DNA of 64,000 nt, taken from the NCBI RefSeq assembly GCF_000142805.1, contig NC_013083.1:496001-560000 (forward strand), given 5' to 3'. The DNA comes from Lachancea thermotolerans CBS 6340 (lineage: Eukaryota; Ascomycota; Saccharomycetes; Saccharomycetales; Saccharomycetaceae). A program made the translations under genes and the position numbers. Shown here in pieces: positions 63,242-64,000 of the stretch. The notes beneath the pieces were generated by a model. The model was not told where the DNA came from. It worked only from the letters and a program-made list of their open reading frames with translations, and searched no databases. Each line of letters starts with the position of its first letter. Position 1 is the stretch's first letter.

Positions 63242-63863
63242 AAAGCGGAAGCTAAGTTAAAGCACAAGCTTATAAGCCAAGGAATAAGCCCGTAAATACA
63301 ATTTAGACACCATCGAAACCTAGCTGGCGGTTTTTACGTTTTGGAAATTTGGACGATTTGACGGGGCTAGTTACGCATCTTCCTTTCCTCTCTTTAACTG
63401 AAAGACAATTATTTAGACTAAAACTTGAATATAGTAAACTTTTGATATAGAAGCAATCTTCGAATCGGCGAAGGCCCTATCACGGTGCGAGTTTTTAGCT
63501 TGAACGCTACGGTACAAAAGCTCATCAAATGTGAAACTTACTAATATGTTGCATATATGTAGTTGTTAACTTGCACGCTTGTGGTCCGCAAAGGAACAGT
63601 GGTGAAAGCTTTGGTAAAGAACAGCACCAGGACGGATATACCTGGGTTCGGGACTTACGCCCTGTGTGCTCTCGTTGTTTTTATTGTTCTTGCTCGAGGT
63701 TTTTGCCGTCTGTAGAATTGGCATGAAAACCCTAATTATTTTGAAGCTTTTGTTGTTGAACTAGAAGGGGGTGAACATCTTCTAATCACCACCACTCGAC
63801 TAGTAACAGCGCCCTTTCGATAAACGACACAGGTGGACACCCGAACAATTCCTAGAGAAGATC
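63242..63863. other. Intergenic YHI9-DAP2
   Basis: This 622-base stretch is the DAP2 promoter. I see no gene, tRNA or repeat in it. Confidence 0.5.
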
Positions 63864-64000
63864 ATGTTCAGTGAAGTCTCAGACTTAGAGAGCTCCGAGT
63901 GCGCAAGCTCTATTAGAAAAAAGAGGTTTAACTCGCGTCTTCCTCAATTAGGACTCCTCACTCTCCTAGTGTGGGGCTCGGTAGTGTTTCTCAAAACCTT
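63864..64000 (+). CDS. DAP2: Dipeptidyl aminopeptidase B (5' end only)
   Basis: The ATG at 63864 opens a frame that runs off the window end. Its 45 visible residues form a short acidic cytosolic tail (MFSEVSDLESSE), a basic stretch (IRKKRFNSR) and the start of a signal anchor (LGLLTLLVWGSVVFLK), as in the type II vacuolar membrane protein Dap2 (S. cerevisiae YHR028C). Synteny with YHI9 and SLT2 supports it. The catalytic part lies outside the window. Confidence 0.8.
   Translation, partial: MFSEVSDLESSECASSIRKKRFNSRLPQLGLLTLLVWGSVVFLKT

Overview
This window is nuclear DNA of a budding yeast (Saccharomycetaceae) whose lineage did not go through the whole-genome duplication (WGD). It is compact, has few introns, and nearly every gene has a recognisable Saccharomyces cerevisiae homologue. 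Genes that S. cerevisiae keeps on two separate chromosome tracks (chr VIII, YHR038-YHR052 and YHR028-032; chr IV, YDR279-YDR293) are interleaved here on one stretch, and two chr XI genes (YKL159C, YKL160W) are inserted at the right end. Lachancea is the best guess at genus, from protein similarity and moderate GC, but I cannot prove genus or species from sequence alone. I saw no mobile element, viral fossil, CRISPR array, rRNA gene or convincing tRNA gene.

Layout. 1-9 kb: 3' part of SSD1, RRF1, MSC7, VMA10 (with intron), BCD1, and an extra OLE1-like desaturase. 9-16.4 kb: SRP101, HRQ1, RTT103, and SRB2/MED20 (with an intron and an 11-nt first exon). 17-29 kb: GCN2, DPP1, ZIP1, MGP12, INM2, NSE3, a block inverted relative to its chr IV neighbours in S. 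cerevisiae. 29.6-43 kb: NCP1, MRX10, RRP45, RNH202, a YHR045W homologue, INM1, AAP1. 43-45 kb: a long divergent intergenic region with clustered regulatory motifs. 45-54 kb: YHK8, FSH1, SMF2, RCN1, COX6, ELF1, CIC1. 54-64 kb: a GCR1_C-domain gene, then ERC1, RRM3, SLT2, YHI9 and the 5' end of DAP2.

Most genes are unlinked housekeeping functions: mitochondrial translation and respiration (RRF1, COX6, MRX10), Mediator and transcription (SRB2, RTT103, ELF1), genome stability (HRQ1, NSE3, RRM3, RNH202), lipid and sterol metabolism (OLE1-like, DPP1, NCP1), inositol (INM1, INM2), transport (YHK8, SMF2, ERC1) and signalling (GCN2, SLT2, RCN1). Some shared regulation is visible: MBF/SBF-like sites precede NSE3, RRM3 and RNH202, an Rlm1-type site precedes SLT2, and a HAP site precedes COX6.

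The most notable observation is ZIP1. Its reading frame is split, and the break is best explained by a phase-correct intron with a non-consensus 5' splice site (GTATTC), an exact match to the Mer1 splicing-enhancer consensus AYACCCUY 22 nt downstream, and a TGCTAAC branch site. A URS1 (Ume6) element lies immediately before its ATG. Together these suggest ZIP1 is controlled at both transcription and splicing by the meiotic programme in this yeast.
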